A DNA stretch of 64,000 bases from assembly GCF_028021195.1 (NCBI RefSeq), contig NZ_CP115668.1, positions 1,364,001 to 1,428,000 on the forward strand, written 5' to 3'. The notes below the pieces were generated by a model. That model saw only the letters and a program-made list of their open reading frames with translations. It did no database searches and had not been told where the DNA came from. A program made the position numbers and the translations under genes. Origin of the DNA: Cutibacterium equinum. Lineage in GTDB: Bacteria; Actinomycetota; Actinomycetes; Propionibacteriales; Propionibacteriaceae. Within the stretch, counting starts at the first letter, position 1; each line of letters starts with the position of its first letter. Positions 1 to 11,260 of the stretch are shown here, piece by piece.

Positions 1-595
1 CACCGACGACGTCGACGACGAAGACGAGGGAATCACCCTTCATGATGCCAGCCTCCGGGCGGCCGCCCTGGGGGTCGTAGGCGTCAGACCCCGGCATCAT
101 GATGAGGACGCGATCTCCCGCATGCTTGCCGACAAGACCCTTCGCGAATCCAGGAACGACCTGGGACAGCGGGAAGTCCGCGGTGGATCCTCGCTGGAAG
201 GAGGAGTCGAACACCTTGCCGGTACGGCCGTTGACGCCGTGGTAGTTCACCTTGACGGTGGCGTCCTTGCCCACCGTCTCGCCACTACCCTGCTTGAGCA
301 CCTTGGACTGGGTCTTGGCGATGGCCAACGGCCAGGCTCCCTCAATCGTGGGCGCCTTGCCATCCGCGCCGGAAACCTTGATCTGGTCAAGGTTCGTGAC
401 CATGGTCGGCTTCTTGGTCTGGGTGGCCGAGGGCGTCGCGCTCGCCGAGGCGGAGGCCGGAACGCTTGCCGAGGCGCTCGCCGACGGTGTGGCGTCGGAA
501 GGTGACTTGTTGCAGGAGGCAAGAGCCAGGGACGACACGCACAGTACAGCGGCGAGTGTCGCGGCTCTGACCGACCGATTCTTGTTCGAACTCAC
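1..595 (-). CDS. FKBP-type peptidyl-prolyl isomerase lipoprotein, 3' end cut by window
   Basis: This gene encodes a lipid-anchored extracytoplasmic FKBP-type prolyl isomerase, which would catalyse cis/trans isomerisation of proline bonds in exported proteins. Translation from a GTG at 593-595 gives a basic N-terminus, a hydrophobic stretch and a lipobox ending Leu-Ala-Ser-Cys near residue 28. A low-complexity Ser/Ala/Pro linker follows. The FKBP core starts around residue 90, with the family signatures VNYHGV, FDSSFQRG, VVPGFAKGLVG and GDRVLIMMP. The reading frame is still open at base 1, so the C-terminus is missing. It lies downstream of rluB on the same strand, separated by 55 bases. It is too short for the standard ORF listing because its start is GTG and its end is outside. 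Family is confident; the physiological substrate is unknown. Confidence 0.85.
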   Translation of the reverse strand, partial: MSSNKNRSVRAATLAAVLCVSSLALASCNKSPSDATPSASASASVPASASASATPSATQTKKPTMVTNLDQIKVSGADGKAPTIEGAWPLAIAKTQSKVLKQGSGETVGKDATVKVNYHGVNGRTGKVFDSSFQRGSTADFPLSQVVPGFAKGLVGKHAGDRVLIMMPGSDAYDPQGGRPEAGIMKGDSLVFVVDVVG

Positions 596-650
596 CTGCC
601 CGAGGTTACCTGAGATACTCCCCAGGACAATTTCTGCCCTCGCCGCGTTC

Positions 651-1388
651 TCACAATTCAACGAGGTCGAGAAGCTGCCCCAATTCCTCGCGGGTGAGTT
701 CGCGCATGTCGCCGCGCCCCAAACGCCGTAACCGGACCGGGCCAATCGCCGTGCGTGACAGCCGGCGCACGGGGTGGGCCACAGAGTCCATCATGCGACG
801 CACAATGCGGTTTCGGCCCTCGTGAAGACTCACCTCAACCAGGGAGTGCTCGTCGCTAGCCTGCACCAGCCGCACCGCGTCGGGCTTGACTGGGCCGTCC
901 TCGAGGGTGACGCCCTTGGCAAGACGACGAATGACCTTGTCGTCGACCCGACCTTCGACGTCAGCCAGGTAGGTCTTGAGGACCTTGTACGACGGATGGG
1001 TCATACGGTTGGCGAATTCACCATCGTTGGTCAGCAGGATGAGACCGGAGGTTTCGGTGTCGAGACGCCCGACGTGGAACAGACGCACACCGTGCGGCAC
1101 CCCCTCGAGGTCGGACAGGCAGGGGCGTCCTTCCGGGTCGTCCATCGTGGACACGACACCCTGCGGTTTGTTGAGCACGTAGTAGACGTGGCGTCGGGCG
1201 GTGGGGATGCGGGACCCGTCGACGCGAATCTCGTCACGCTCGGGATCGACGCGTCGTCCCTGCTCAACGATGAGTTCACCGTTGACCTCGACTCGTCCGG
1301 CCGCAATCATTTCCTCTGCAGCACGGCGGGATGCCAACCCAGCCTGAGCCAGCACCTTCTGGAGCCGCACACCTTGCTCGTCACTCAT
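651..1388 (-). CDS. rluB: Pseudouridine synthase RluB/RsuA family
   Basis: The 245-residue product is a ribosomal large-subunit pseudouridine synthase of the RsuA/RluB/E/F group, expected to isomerise a uridine in 23S rRNA. An S4 RNA-binding domain occupies about residues 7-60 (VRLQKVLAQAGLASRRAAEE). The catalytic block GRLDTETSGL places the catalytic Asp at residue 110. I chose the ATG at 1386-1388 because a GAGGAAG ribosome binding site precedes it; longer versions lack one and enter non-homologous sequence. In actinobacteria this gene normally closes the parA-scpA-scpB-rluB block, and here it follows a ribbon-helix-helix gene instead. Confidence 0.9.
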   Translation of the reverse strand: MSDEQGVRLQKVLAQAGLASRRAAEEMIAAGRVEVNGELIVEQGRRVDPERDEIRVDGSRIPTARRHVYYVLNKPQGVVSTMDDPEGRPCLSDLEGVPHGVRLFHVGRLDTETSGLILLTNDGEFANRMTHPSYKVLKTYLADVEGRVDDKVIRRLAKGVTLEDGPVKPDAVRLVQASDEHSLVEVSLHEGRNRIVRRMMDSVAHPVRRLSRTAIGPVRLRRLGRGDMRELTREELGQLLDLVEL

Positions 1389-1404
1389 ATTCTTCCTCGC
1401 GTAG

Positions 1405-1767
1405 TCAGTCGGTGGTGAGGAGACGGGCCAGTCGACAATCCTGGCCGTTCTCCTCCAGATCAGCCAGGGCCATGGCGACCGATGCACGCACGATGCGGCC
1501 ACGATCGGCGTTGATTCCCTGGGATCGCAGGGTCAGCCTGGCGGTCTCCAGAGCCATGAGCTCCTCGGTGGAGACATAGACGGTGATCTTCTCATCATGA
1601 CGCACCCGCCCGCTACCGGCCCGCTGGCCTGCTGACGTGCTCGCCTGGGACCCCTTGGCGGTTTTCGCCTTCGTCGTCGTGGCGGCTTTCTCCTGAGCCG
1701 GGTCAGGGGTGCCAGCGGTGGGACGGAAGAGCTCGTTGGCTCCCGGCAGGCTCACGCGGCGCGGCAT
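1405..1767 (-). CDS. Ribbon-helix-helix protein downstream of ParA-like gene
   Basis: The product has 120 residues. The first 55 are a low-complexity Ala/Thr/Lys/Gly tail, likely disordered. The C-terminal half reads as a MetJ/Arc/CopG-type ribbon-helix-helix fold: a short strand KITVYVS, a helix TEELMALETARLTLR, a turn at SQG, and a second helix DRGRIVRASVAMALADL. Such folds bind DNA as dimers. The ATG overlaps the 3' end of the ParA-like gene by 16 bases, so the two are translationally coupled. ParA ATPases paired with RHH proteins form the partition modules of several plasmids (ParF-ParG, delta-omega), which suggests a centromere-binding or ParA-partner role. That role is inference; the protein could also be a plain repressor. 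Confidence 0.75.
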   Translation of the reverse strand: MPRRVSLPGANELFRPTAGTPDPAQEKAATTTKAKTAKGSQASTSAGQRAGSGRVRHDEKITVYVSTEELMALETARLTLRSQGINADRGRIVRASVAMALADLEENGQDCRLARLLTTD

Positions 1768-2669
1768 CGAGCCAACACCTCCTTGGCCAGGTCCCGGTAG
1801 GCCTGAGCACCCGCAGACGACGAGGCATAGCTGGTGATGGGCTCCCCGGCCACGGTTGTCTCGGGGAACTTGATGGTGCGCTTGATGACGGTGTGGAAGA
1901 CGACGTCCCCGAAGGCTTGAACCACGCGCTCCATGACCTCGCGGGCATGCAGGGTACGCGGGTCGAACATCGTGCCGAGGATGCCGAGAATCTCCAGATC
2001 CGGGTTGAGGCGATCCTGCACCTTCTCAATGGTGTCGGTGAGCAGGGCGATACCGCGCAGGGCGAAGAACTCGCATTCCAGCGGCATGATGACATAGTCA
2101 GAGGCGGTCAGGGCATTGATGGTCAGCAGCCCGAGGGACGGCGCGCAGTCGATGAGAATCATGTCGTACTCGCCACGGACACGATCAATGACTCGCTTGA
2201 GGGTCTGCTCGCGGGCCACCTCGCTGACGAGCTGCACCTCTGCAGCCGACAGGTCAATATTGGCCGGCAACAGGTCCATGCCCTCGGTCTCGGTGGGCTG
2301 AATGACGTCATGGATGTCATCACGACGAGACATCAGGAGGGTGTAGATCGACTTGTCCAGGGTGTGCGGGTTGACGCCCAGCCCCACTGACAGGGATCCC
2401 TGCGGATCAAAGTCGACGAGGAGAACCTTGCGGCCGTATTCGGCCAGACCAGCGCCCAGGTTGATGGTCGTCGTCGTCTTGCCAACTCCACCCTTCTGGT
2501 TACACATCGCGATGACGGTGGCATTCTTAGGCCCGTCGGGAACCGGCGTCGGCTCAGGAAGATCGGGAAGCGGGCGTCCGGTCGGACCGACGGAGTTCTC
2601 GGCAGCATCCTTGGCCTGCCGGCCCGGCCCAGGGACGCGGAACAGCGGTTCGGTGTCTGTCTCGGACAC
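1752..2669 (-). CDS. parA: ParA/MinD-family chromosome partition ATPase
   Basis: This is a 305-residue Walker-type ATPase of the ParA/Soj family. The deviant Walker A motif KGGVGKTT is at residues 59-66, with the signature lysine at its start. Walker A' (DFDPQGSLS) and Walker B (DCAPSLGLLT) follow. A 48-residue Pro/Gly-rich N-terminal extension precedes the ATPase fold. The start is GTG, supported by an AGGAAGG site seven bases upstream. In many actinobacteria a ParA-like gene sits here next to scpA and scpB and is distinct from the parA near oriC. Here the partner downstream is an RHH protein. The gene name marks the family and does not prove that this is the main chromosome partition protein. 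Confidence 0.85.
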   Translation of the reverse strand: MSETDTEPLFRVPGPGRQAKDAAENSVGPTGRPLPDLPEPTPVPDGPKNATVIAMCNQKGGVGKTTTTINLGAGLAEYGRKVLLVDFDPQGSLSVGLGVNPHTLDKSIYTLLMSRRDDIHDVIQPTETEGMDLLPANIDLSAAEVQLVSEVAREQTLKRVIDRVRGEYDMILIDCAPSLGLLTINALTASDYVIMPLECEFFALRGIALLTDTIEKVQDRLNPDLEILGILGTMFDPRTLHAREVMERVVQAFGDVVFHTVIKRTIKFPETTVAGEPITSYASSSAGAQAYRDLAKEVLARCRAA

Positions 2670-2765
2670 GTGGTGACCTTCCTCTCGACATCACGGCGTC
2701 AAGTCGTGCTCGCATCAACGATAGTGGTCGACTCCGACAACCTCATCCCTTCCTTGAGGCTGAGG

Positions 2766-3682
2766 TCAGACAGCCCGGGGGTGGGAGGACCGGTACACAT
2801 CGCGCAGGTGGTCGGCTGTCACCAAGGTGTAGATCTGGGTCGTCGTCACCGAGGAGTGACCCAACAGTTCCTGCACCACTCGCACATCGGCCCCACCGTC
2901 GAGCAAGTGAGTGGCGTAGGAGTGACGCAAACTGTGCGGCGAGAGGTGTTCCACGTCCAGACCCGCAACCTGGCCCGCGCGACGAATCGCAGCCCATGCC
3001 AACTGCCTCGACAGCCTGCGTCCGCGAGAGTTGAGCAGTAGGGCGTGGTCCCCATCCCCGGCCCCCGCCCAGGACGGACGCCCTCTCACCAGCCAGGCGT
3101 TCACCGCCTTCGCCGCGTAGCTGCCCAACGGAACGATGCGTTCCTTGTTCCCCTTGCCGATGAGCCTCAGCCCCAGCTCAGGATCGTCGAGGACAGGGCG
3201 GATGTCGTCGACGTCGAGGGCACAGATCTCCGAGACACGCGCACCCGTGCCGTAGAGCAATTCCAATAGCGCAGCGTCACGCAGACCCTCCACCGTCTGG
3301 GTATCCGGTGCCGCCAGCAGAGCTTCGACCTGGTCGACCGACAGGGCCTTGGGTAGTCTGCGCGCGCCAGTTCCAGGGGACATACCAGCCGTCACATCCG
3401 TCGGTGTCTGCCCCGCACCGACCGCGAAGCGATGCAAATTACGCACCGCAACCATCGACCGGGTCACCGACGCCGAGGCCAGCCCCAGGTCGTCGAGGTG
3501 GCGTCGGAACTCCTCGACGTCGACACGGGTGACCTCCGACAGGGATCGGATCGTGCGCGAATCGAGGAAGTCTTCATAGCGCGCAAGGTCGCGTCGGTAA
3601 GCCTGCACCGTGTTGTCAGACAGTCCCCGCTCCACGACGAGGTGACGCAGGTAATCCTCGGCCTGCTCACCGACGCTCGACA

Positions 3683-3686
<4 letters not shown>
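2766..3686 (-). CDS. xerD: Site-specific tyrosine recombinase XerD
   Basis: XerD with XerC resolves chromosome dimers at dif during division. The 306-residue protein has an N-terminal SAM-like core-binding domain (residues 5-95) and a C-terminal catalytic domain. All catalytic residues are visible: Arg150 (GTGARVSE), Lys178 (GKGNKER), His251 and Arg254 (SPHSLRHSYATH), His277 (LLGHSS) and the nucleophile Tyr286 (TTQIYT). The start is GTG-ATG, overlapping the stop of the Nudix gene, so the exact first residue is uncertain by one codon. Position between the Nudix and ParA-like genes matches conserved actinobacterial order, which favours XerD over XerC. Confidence 0.92.
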
Positions 3687-6087
<2,401 letters not shown>

Positions 6088-6100
6088 TCAGCGACGCCCC

Positions 6101-7780
6101 TCAGCCCTGCCCAGCGACCTCGTGCAGCAGGTCACGAGCGTGCTCCAGCCCAGATTCCGAGTCGACCATGCCACTCATCATCCGAGACAACTCACTCTCA
6201 CGCTCGGACCCGCTGACCTCGCGCAGACCAGAGCTGGTGACGGCCCCGTCGGAGGCCTTCGTGATGACGACATGGGTGTCGGCAAAAGCGGCAACCTGAG
6301 CCAGGTGGGTGACGACGATGACTTGGTGACGTCGGGCCAGTTGGCGCAGGCGACGCCCGATCTCGATACCGACAGCACCCCCGACACCCGCGTCGATCTC
6401 GTCGAAGACGAAGGTCTGTGGGGTCTGAGTCTGCGCCGCAACGACCTCGAGAGCCAGCCTGACTCGCGACAACTCACCTCCTGAGGCAGCCTTCGACAGC
6501 GGTGCCGGATCCGCGCCGGGGTTGGCCGCCAGCATGATGGTCACGGCATCGGCCCCTCGCGGACCCATCGGTGCCGGTTCCACCCGAAACTCCAGCCGGG
6601 CGTGCGGCATGGCCAGGGCCGCCAACTCGGGCTTGACCTCGGCAGCCAACCGGACAGCAGTGCGGCGGCGTACAGCGCTGATACGGTCGGCAGATTCCCG
6701 CAGTTCGGAGCGTAATTGCTCCACCTCACGCCCCAGGGCGTCAAGGTCATTGGTAGCGGGATCCAGCTCGGCAAGACGCTGTCGATCTTCGGCGGTGGCC
6801 TCCAGCAGATCGTCAAGGGTTGTCGTCCGGGCCCTCAACAGGCGCTGAATCGCCGCCAACCGTCCACCCAGCTGTTCGAGGCGCTGCGGATCAGACTCTG
6901 CTCGCGCGGCGTGGCCGGCGAGGCTGGCAGCCAGGTCGGTCAGGTCGTAGGACATCTGGCGTGCCCGCTCGGCCAGTTCGGCAGCTGTGGGGTCGACGTC
7001 CCCGGTGCCATCGAGCTCATGAACGGCCTGTTCCAGCAAGGCCAGCGCTCCCGGTTGGGGCCCGGTGGACGTCTCCACCCCGTTGAGGAGGACGTCGGCC
7101 CGGCGCAGCGATTCTCGAATCGACTGAGCTGCTTGTAGGCCCGCCATCTCGGCGATGAGATCGTCGTCCTCGTGGGGTTGCGGATCGACGGCATCGACCT
7201 CCCCCACTCGTCGCGACAGTACCTCGCGTTCCATCTCGGCCCCGGCGCGGTCCTCATTGAGTCGGTGGAGTCGCTGAGAAGCGGTGCGAAATTGCGCCCA
7301 CAACTGGGCGTGCCGCTCGAGTTGTGTCGCGAATTCCTTTCCAGCGGCACGGTCGATGACGTCGAGCTGACGCGTTGCGTTCACGAGGCGAACCTGCTCA
7401 GACTGACCGTGGATCGTCACCTGGTCCCCGACGAGCTGGGCCAACTGGCTTGCGGTGACCTGGGCTCCTCCCACCAAGGCTCGGGAGCGACGCGTCGTGA
7501 TGTGTCGGGCGCAAATGACCTCACCGTCCTCGACGGTTCCGCCCAGGTCATTGATGAGTTCACCGTCGCACGCGTCGAGAACCGCCTCGATGACGGCGCG
7601 ATCACATCCATGACGGACCAGCCCGGTGTCGGCCTTGTCCCCCAGCAGCAGTCCGATACCGGTGACCACCATCGTCTTGCCGGCACCCGTCTCGCCGGTG
7701 ACCGCTGTCAACGCGGGAGAGGGCTCAAGGACCGTCTCGTCAATGACACCCAGCCCGCAAATCCGGACGCTGCGAATCAC
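6101..7780 (-). CDS. recN: DNA repair protein RecN
   Basis: RecN is an SMC-like ATPase acting early in recombinational repair of double-strand breaks. From the GTG at 7778-7780 the product is 559 residues, the usual family size. Walker A is at residues 29-36 (GETGAGKT). A long helical middle region follows, then the ABC signature GGELSRVRLALE and Walker B FDEIDAGVGG near the C-terminus. The GTG overlaps the nadK stop (GTGA) and is preceded by GGGGAGAAC, so the much longer upstream reading frame is rejected. The tlyA-nadK-recN order is standard for actinobacteria. Confidence 0.95.
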   Translation of the reverse strand: MIRSVRICGLGVIDETVLEPSPALTAVTGETGAGKTMVVTGIGLLLGDKADTGLVRHGCDRAVIEAVLDACDGELINDLGGTVEDGEVICARHITTRRSRALVGGAQVTASQLAQLVGDQVTIHGQSEQVRLVNATRQLDVIDRAAGKEFATQLERHAQLWAQFRTASQRLHRLNEDRAGAEMEREVLSRRVGEVDAVDPQPHEDDDLIAEMAGLQAAQSIRESLRRADVLLNGVETSTGPQPGALALLEQAVHELDGTGDVDPTAAELAERARQMSYDLTDLAASLAGHAARAESDPQRLEQLGGRLAAIQRLLRARTTTLDDLLEATAEDRQRLAELDPATNDLDALGREVEQLRSELRESADRISAVRRRTAVRLAAEVKPELAALAMPHARLEFRVEPAPMGPRGADAVTIMLAANPGADPAPLSKAASGGELSRVRLALEVVAAQTQTPQTFVFDEIDAGVGGAVGIEIGRRLRQLARRHQVIVVTHLAQVAAFADTHVVITKASDGAVTSSGLREVSGSERESELSRMMSGMVDSESGLEHARDLLHEVAGQG

Positions 7781-8712
7781 GAGTTCTCCCCTGGATGGTC
7801 GAGTCCGCGACCTTGACGCCACCCGCTGACCGGAAGCTCGAACTTCTTGACCAGACGGGAGGTGAAGGGTTGGGCGGCCAGGCGGGCGATGCGCAGACGG
7901 TCGGGGTGACGCACGACGGTGATCCTCTCCCCCGGTCGCACCGTGCAGGAGCGGCGTCCGTCGCACCACAGCACCGCCGATTCCGACCCGTCGGGCTGGA
8001 TGTCGAGGTCAACACGAGCGGCTGGGCTCATCACGAGAGGGCGAGCAAAGAGGGCATGGGCGCTGAGCGGCACCATGAGCATGGCATCGAGATCGGGCCA
8101 CATGACCGGGCCGCCGGCAGAGAAGGCGTAGGCGGTCGACCCGGTCGGCGTGGAGACGAGGATCCCATCACAATTCCAGCGCTGCACGGGAAGTTCGTCC
8201 ACGGATGCCAGCACGTCGAGCATGCGGCGGCGGGCAGCCTTCTCCAGGGACACCTCATTGACGGCGAAGGAGGTCCAGCGACGCTGACCGGAATGCTCGG
8301 TGACGGTGATGTTGAGACCCAGACGATCCTCCACCGTGTAGTCGCGCGAACAGACCTTCGTGACCAGATCGGCCATGTCGGAGCGTTCCAATTCGGCCAA
8401 GAATCCGATATGGCCCAGGTTGACCCCGATCATGGGGACCTGACGAGGCAGGGACCACTCTGCGGCGCGCAGGATCGTGCCGTCACCACCGAAGACGACG
8501 GCGACTTCAGCCTCATGGGTGAACTCTGCGAAACCCTGAACCGCGATTCCAGGGAGTTTTTCCGTCATCGGCTCGACCTGATCGTCGGGAACGGCGCAGC
8601 CAATGTTTCTGCCAGCCATCTCCGTGATGAACTCGGCAGCCGCGTCAAAGGCATCGTCACGGGTGGCATGGGTGACGACGACAACGTATCTGGAAGGGCT
8701 CGTGTCGTTCAC
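7777..8712 (-). CDS. nadK: NAD kinase
   Basis: NAD kinase phosphorylates NAD+ to NADP+ in the cytosol. The 311-residue product carries the diagnostic GGDGT motif at residues 75-79 and the conserved NCDGILVSTPTGSTAY block, followed by GGP and the C-terminal beta-sandwich region. The start is GTG at 8710-8712; the ribosome binding site is weak. The gene overlaps recN downstream by four bases and follows tlyA with a 42-base gap. Confidence 0.95.
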   Translation of the reverse strand: MNDTSPSRYVVVVTHATRDDAFDAAAEFITEMAGRNIGCAVPDDQVEPMTEKLPGIAVQGFAEFTHEAEVAVVFGGDGTILRAAEWSLPRQVPMIGVNLGHIGFLAELERSDMADLVTKVCSRDYTVEDRLGLNITVTEHSGQRRWTSFAVNEVSLEKAARRRMLDVLASVDELPVQRWNCDGILVSTPTGSTAYAFSAGGPVMWPDLDAMLMVPLSAHALFARPLVMSPAARVDLDIQPDGSESAVLWCDGRRSCTVRPGERITVVRHPDRLRIARLAAQPFTSRLVKKFELPVSGWRQGRGLDHPGENS

Positions 8713-8754
8713 ATCACCACAGTAGCGGGCCAGTGTGACCTGTCTGGTCCGCTG

Positions 8755-9492
8755 TCAGAGACTGGAGCGTTCCAACAGGACGAAGTGCTCAACATTTCCG
8801 TCCTGTCCAGGTAAGGGGCTGTCACATTCGCCGCGCAGCACCCACCCCAGCGTCTCGGCCTTGGCGATGACGGTCGCGACAGCTTGAGCGCGCAGCTTCG
8901 GGTCGGTGACGACTCCGTGAGCGCCGAGGGCCTTGCGCCCGACCTCGAATTGCGGCTTGACCAGTAACAGCATGAGACCGTTGGGGCTCGTGACTGTCGA
9001 CAGAGGTTCCAGGATCATCGTCAAGGAGATGAAGGAGACGTCCCCGACCACCAGGTCCACCGGTTCGACGTGACCGTCGATGGACAGGTCGTCGGGAGTG
9101 AGGTCGCGCAGGTTGAGGCCCTCGTGGACGACGACTCGTGGGTCCTCGCGCAGGACCGGGGAGAGTTGGTCATGGCCGACGTCAACGGCGTGGACCAGTT
9201 GGGCTCCCCTCGAGAGCACGACCTGAGTGAATCCTCCGGTCGATGCTCCGGCGTCGAGCACCTGGGCGGGAACCTCGATGTCGAGGATGTCCAGGGCACC
9301 GATGAGTTTGTGGGCGGCCCGCGAGACCCACACCTCTTCTTCTGCCGCCAGGTCGTCCGCGGGACCAACCTTCGTCGCGGGCTTGGTGACGACGACCCCG
9401 TTGACGCTGACCTTTCCCTGCCGAACCAATCGGGTGGCCAGGGTGCGCGAACGCGCCAGTCCAGCGTCAACGAGGGCGTGGTCGAGTCTCAC
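8755..9492 (-). CDS. tlyA: TlyA-family rRNA 2'-O-methyltransferase / hemolysin A homologue
   Basis: The 245-residue product has an N-terminal S4 RNA-binding domain (residues 1-55) and a FtsJ-like Rossmann methyltransferase domain with SAM motif DAGASTGGFT at residues 80-89. Mycobacterial TlyA 2'-O-methylates 16S and 23S rRNA cytidines and this sets capreomycin sensitivity (established for that protein). I chose the GTG at 9490-9492 because the S4 domain begins immediately (VRLDHALVDAGLARSRT). An ATG 13 codons further upstream is possible but adds no homologous residues. It begins the tlyA-nadK-recN run. Confidence 0.88.
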   Translation of the reverse strand: MRLDHALVDAGLARSRTLATRLVRQGKVSVNGVVVTKPATKVGPADDLAAEEEVWVSRAAHKLIGALDILDIEVPAQVLDAGASTGGFTQVVLSRGAQLVHAVDVGHDQLSPVLREDPRVVVHEGLNLRDLTPDDLSIDGHVEPVDLVVGDVSFISLTMILEPLSTVTSPNGLMLLLVKPQFEVGRKALGAHGVVTDPKLRAQAVATVIAKAETLGWVLRGECDSPLPGQDGNVEHFVLLERSSL

Positions 9493-9552
9493 GGGCCAAG
9501 CCTGCCACCTCTGTGCGACATGGCAGGTCATGTGGTCACAGCAAGCTGTCGA

Positions 9553-11259
9553 TCACTTGCCGTCCTTGTGACCCTTCATCCAACCGACCATCGTCCAGTC
9601 GATCGACTTGAACATCGACGGACCGTAGTTGGCCAGGTACTTGTTGACAGCGCTGATGGACGGTCCGTTCCACACCGGGATCATGGCATAGCAGGCCTTC
9701 TGCCACTCAGCCTCCACGGCGTTGGCGGCGGCGTTGCGCTTCTTGTCATCAACGATGTGGGTGACGGCGTCGGCTTTCTTGTCGAATCCCTTCGGGCTGC
9801 AGCCGGTCATGTTGCCCGCACTCGAGCTGAAGTACTGAGTAGGCTGGTCGGACAGCACATTGCCGACGGAGTAGCCCATGGCGATGATGCCGAAGTCCTT
9901 CTTCTCCATGGCGACGTTGAAGTCCTGTTCACCACGCTGGTCGATCTTGGCATCGAAGCCAGCGTCGGTGAGCTGCTTCTGGTAGCGCTGCACGATGGCA
10001 TTGATCTGCGGATCATCACCGAAGTTCGTCAGTGAGAAGGTCACCTTCTTGCCGTTCTTGGCCCATTTGCCATCGCCATCCTTCTTGTAGCCAGCGTCGG
10101 TCATGGTTTTCTCGGCGGCCTTGACGTCGTACTTGACCGGGACATTGTCCTTGTACTGGGACTGGATGGGCAGGCTCATCCAGGAACCGGGAACCGATTC
10201 GCTCCAGTTGAGACCCTGGAACCGTGTAGCGGCCAGCTTGGCCCGGTCGGTGGACTCATAGACGGCCTTACGAACCGCCACATCGCTCAGGCCATCAGCC
10301 TTGGTGTTGATGAGGTAGCCGTAGACGCCGGTCACCTGACCACGACGGAACTCGTTGTTCGGGGCTGAGGCGGCCTGCTTGTAACGGCTCGGGGTACTAG
10401 CGCCGACGATGCTGATCTCGCCATTCTTGTAGGCTGACAGGGATGCCTGAGAGTCAATCTGCCGAATGACGATCTGGTCGAGGTGCGGCTTCTTGCCCCA
10501 CCACTTGGGGTTGGGAACCTCGACGATGGTCTTGTTGGCCGCGTCGAACTTGCTGACGGTGAATGGTCCGGCGTACCACTCGGGATGAATCTTGTTGACG
10601 AATCCCTTGTTGAAGATATCCGGGGTGTTGACCTTCGGGTGGAAGAAGCTGCCAATAACGTCCTGCCAGGCAGCGTATTTCTCCTTCATCGTGATGATGA
10701 CGTGGCGGGAGTCGGATCCGGCCTCGACCTTCTCAACGACGTCCCACGGCTTGGTCTGGACGAGGTCGTATTCCTTGTTCTTGCCCGACAGGACGTTGAA
10801 CATGTTCTTGACGGTGTTGACGTCCATCGGGGTGCCGTCGTTGAAGTTGGCCTTCGGGTTGAAGGTGAACTTGATGACCTGCTTTCCGTTCTCGGTGGTC
10901 GTCTCGGCCTCGGTGCAGAAGTCCTTGTCGAGGACGTACTTACCATCAGCAGTGGTGCTGAAGCAGCCTGCCTGGTTGATGGCGCGCAGGACGACGGTGG
11001 TGTCGGACGAGTTGCCGGCATTGGCCCAAGTGTTGAAGTTGGGGCCGAAACTGCCGACAAAGGTGCGGAAGACACCGCCTTGCTCCAAGTTGGAAGCCTC
11101 CTGCGGGTTGATGGAGACCAGCTTGGTCATGTCCTTCTCGGCCTTACCAGCTTTGGGGCCCGAGGCTCCATCGCCAGAGCCTCCCGCGCACCCGCTCAGT
11201 GCCATCGAGGCGCACAAGCCGGCAATGAGGGCGGCACCGATCTTCTTGGTGGTGGACAC
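9553..11259 (-). CDS. Peptide ABC transporter substrate-binding lipoprotein (SBP family 5)
   Basis: A 568-residue family 5 solute-binding protein, expected to capture oligopeptides outside the membrane for the adjacent permeases. From the GTG at 11257-11259 there is a signal peptide with lipobox Leu-Ser-Gly-Cys at residues 21-24, so it is lipid-anchored. A Gly/Ser-rich linker follows, then the DppA/OppA-type fold with segments such as FNDGTPMDVNTVKNMFNVL and NPKWWGKKPHLDQIV. The chosen start lies eight bases after AAGGAAGG and one base past the stop of the ATPase gene. An upstream in-frame GTG overlaps the ribosome binding site and is less likely. Last gene of the importer operon. Peptide specificity is inferred from the family. 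Confidence 0.9.
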   Translation of the reverse strand: MSTTKKIGAALIAGLCASMALSGCAGGSGDGASGPKAGKAEKDMTKLVSINPQEASNLEQGGVFRTFVGSFGPNFNTWANAGNSSDTTVVLRAINQAGCFSTTADGKYVLDKDFCTEAETTTENGKQVIKFTFNPKANFNDGTPMDVNTVKNMFNVLSGKNKEYDLVQTKPWDVVEKVEAGSDSRHVIITMKEKYAAWQDVIGSFFHPKVNTPDIFNKGFVNKIHPEWYAGPFTVSKFDAANKTIVEVPNPKWWGKKPHLDQIVIRQIDSQASLSAYKNGEISIVGASTPSRYKQAASAPNNEFRRGQVTGVYGYLINTKADGLSDVAVRKAVYESTDRAKLAATRFQGLNWSESVPGSWMSLPIQSQYKDNVPVKYDVKAAEKTMTDAGYKKDGDGKWAKNGKKVTFSLTNFGDDPQINAIVQRYQKQLTDAGFDAKIDQRGEQDFNVAMEKKDFGIIAMGYSVGNVLSDQPTQYFSSSAGNMTGCSPKGFDKKADAVTHIVDDKKRNAAANAVEAEWQKACYAMIPVWNGPSISAVNKYLANYGPSMFKSIDWTMVGWMKGHKDGK

Positions 11260-11260
11260 G

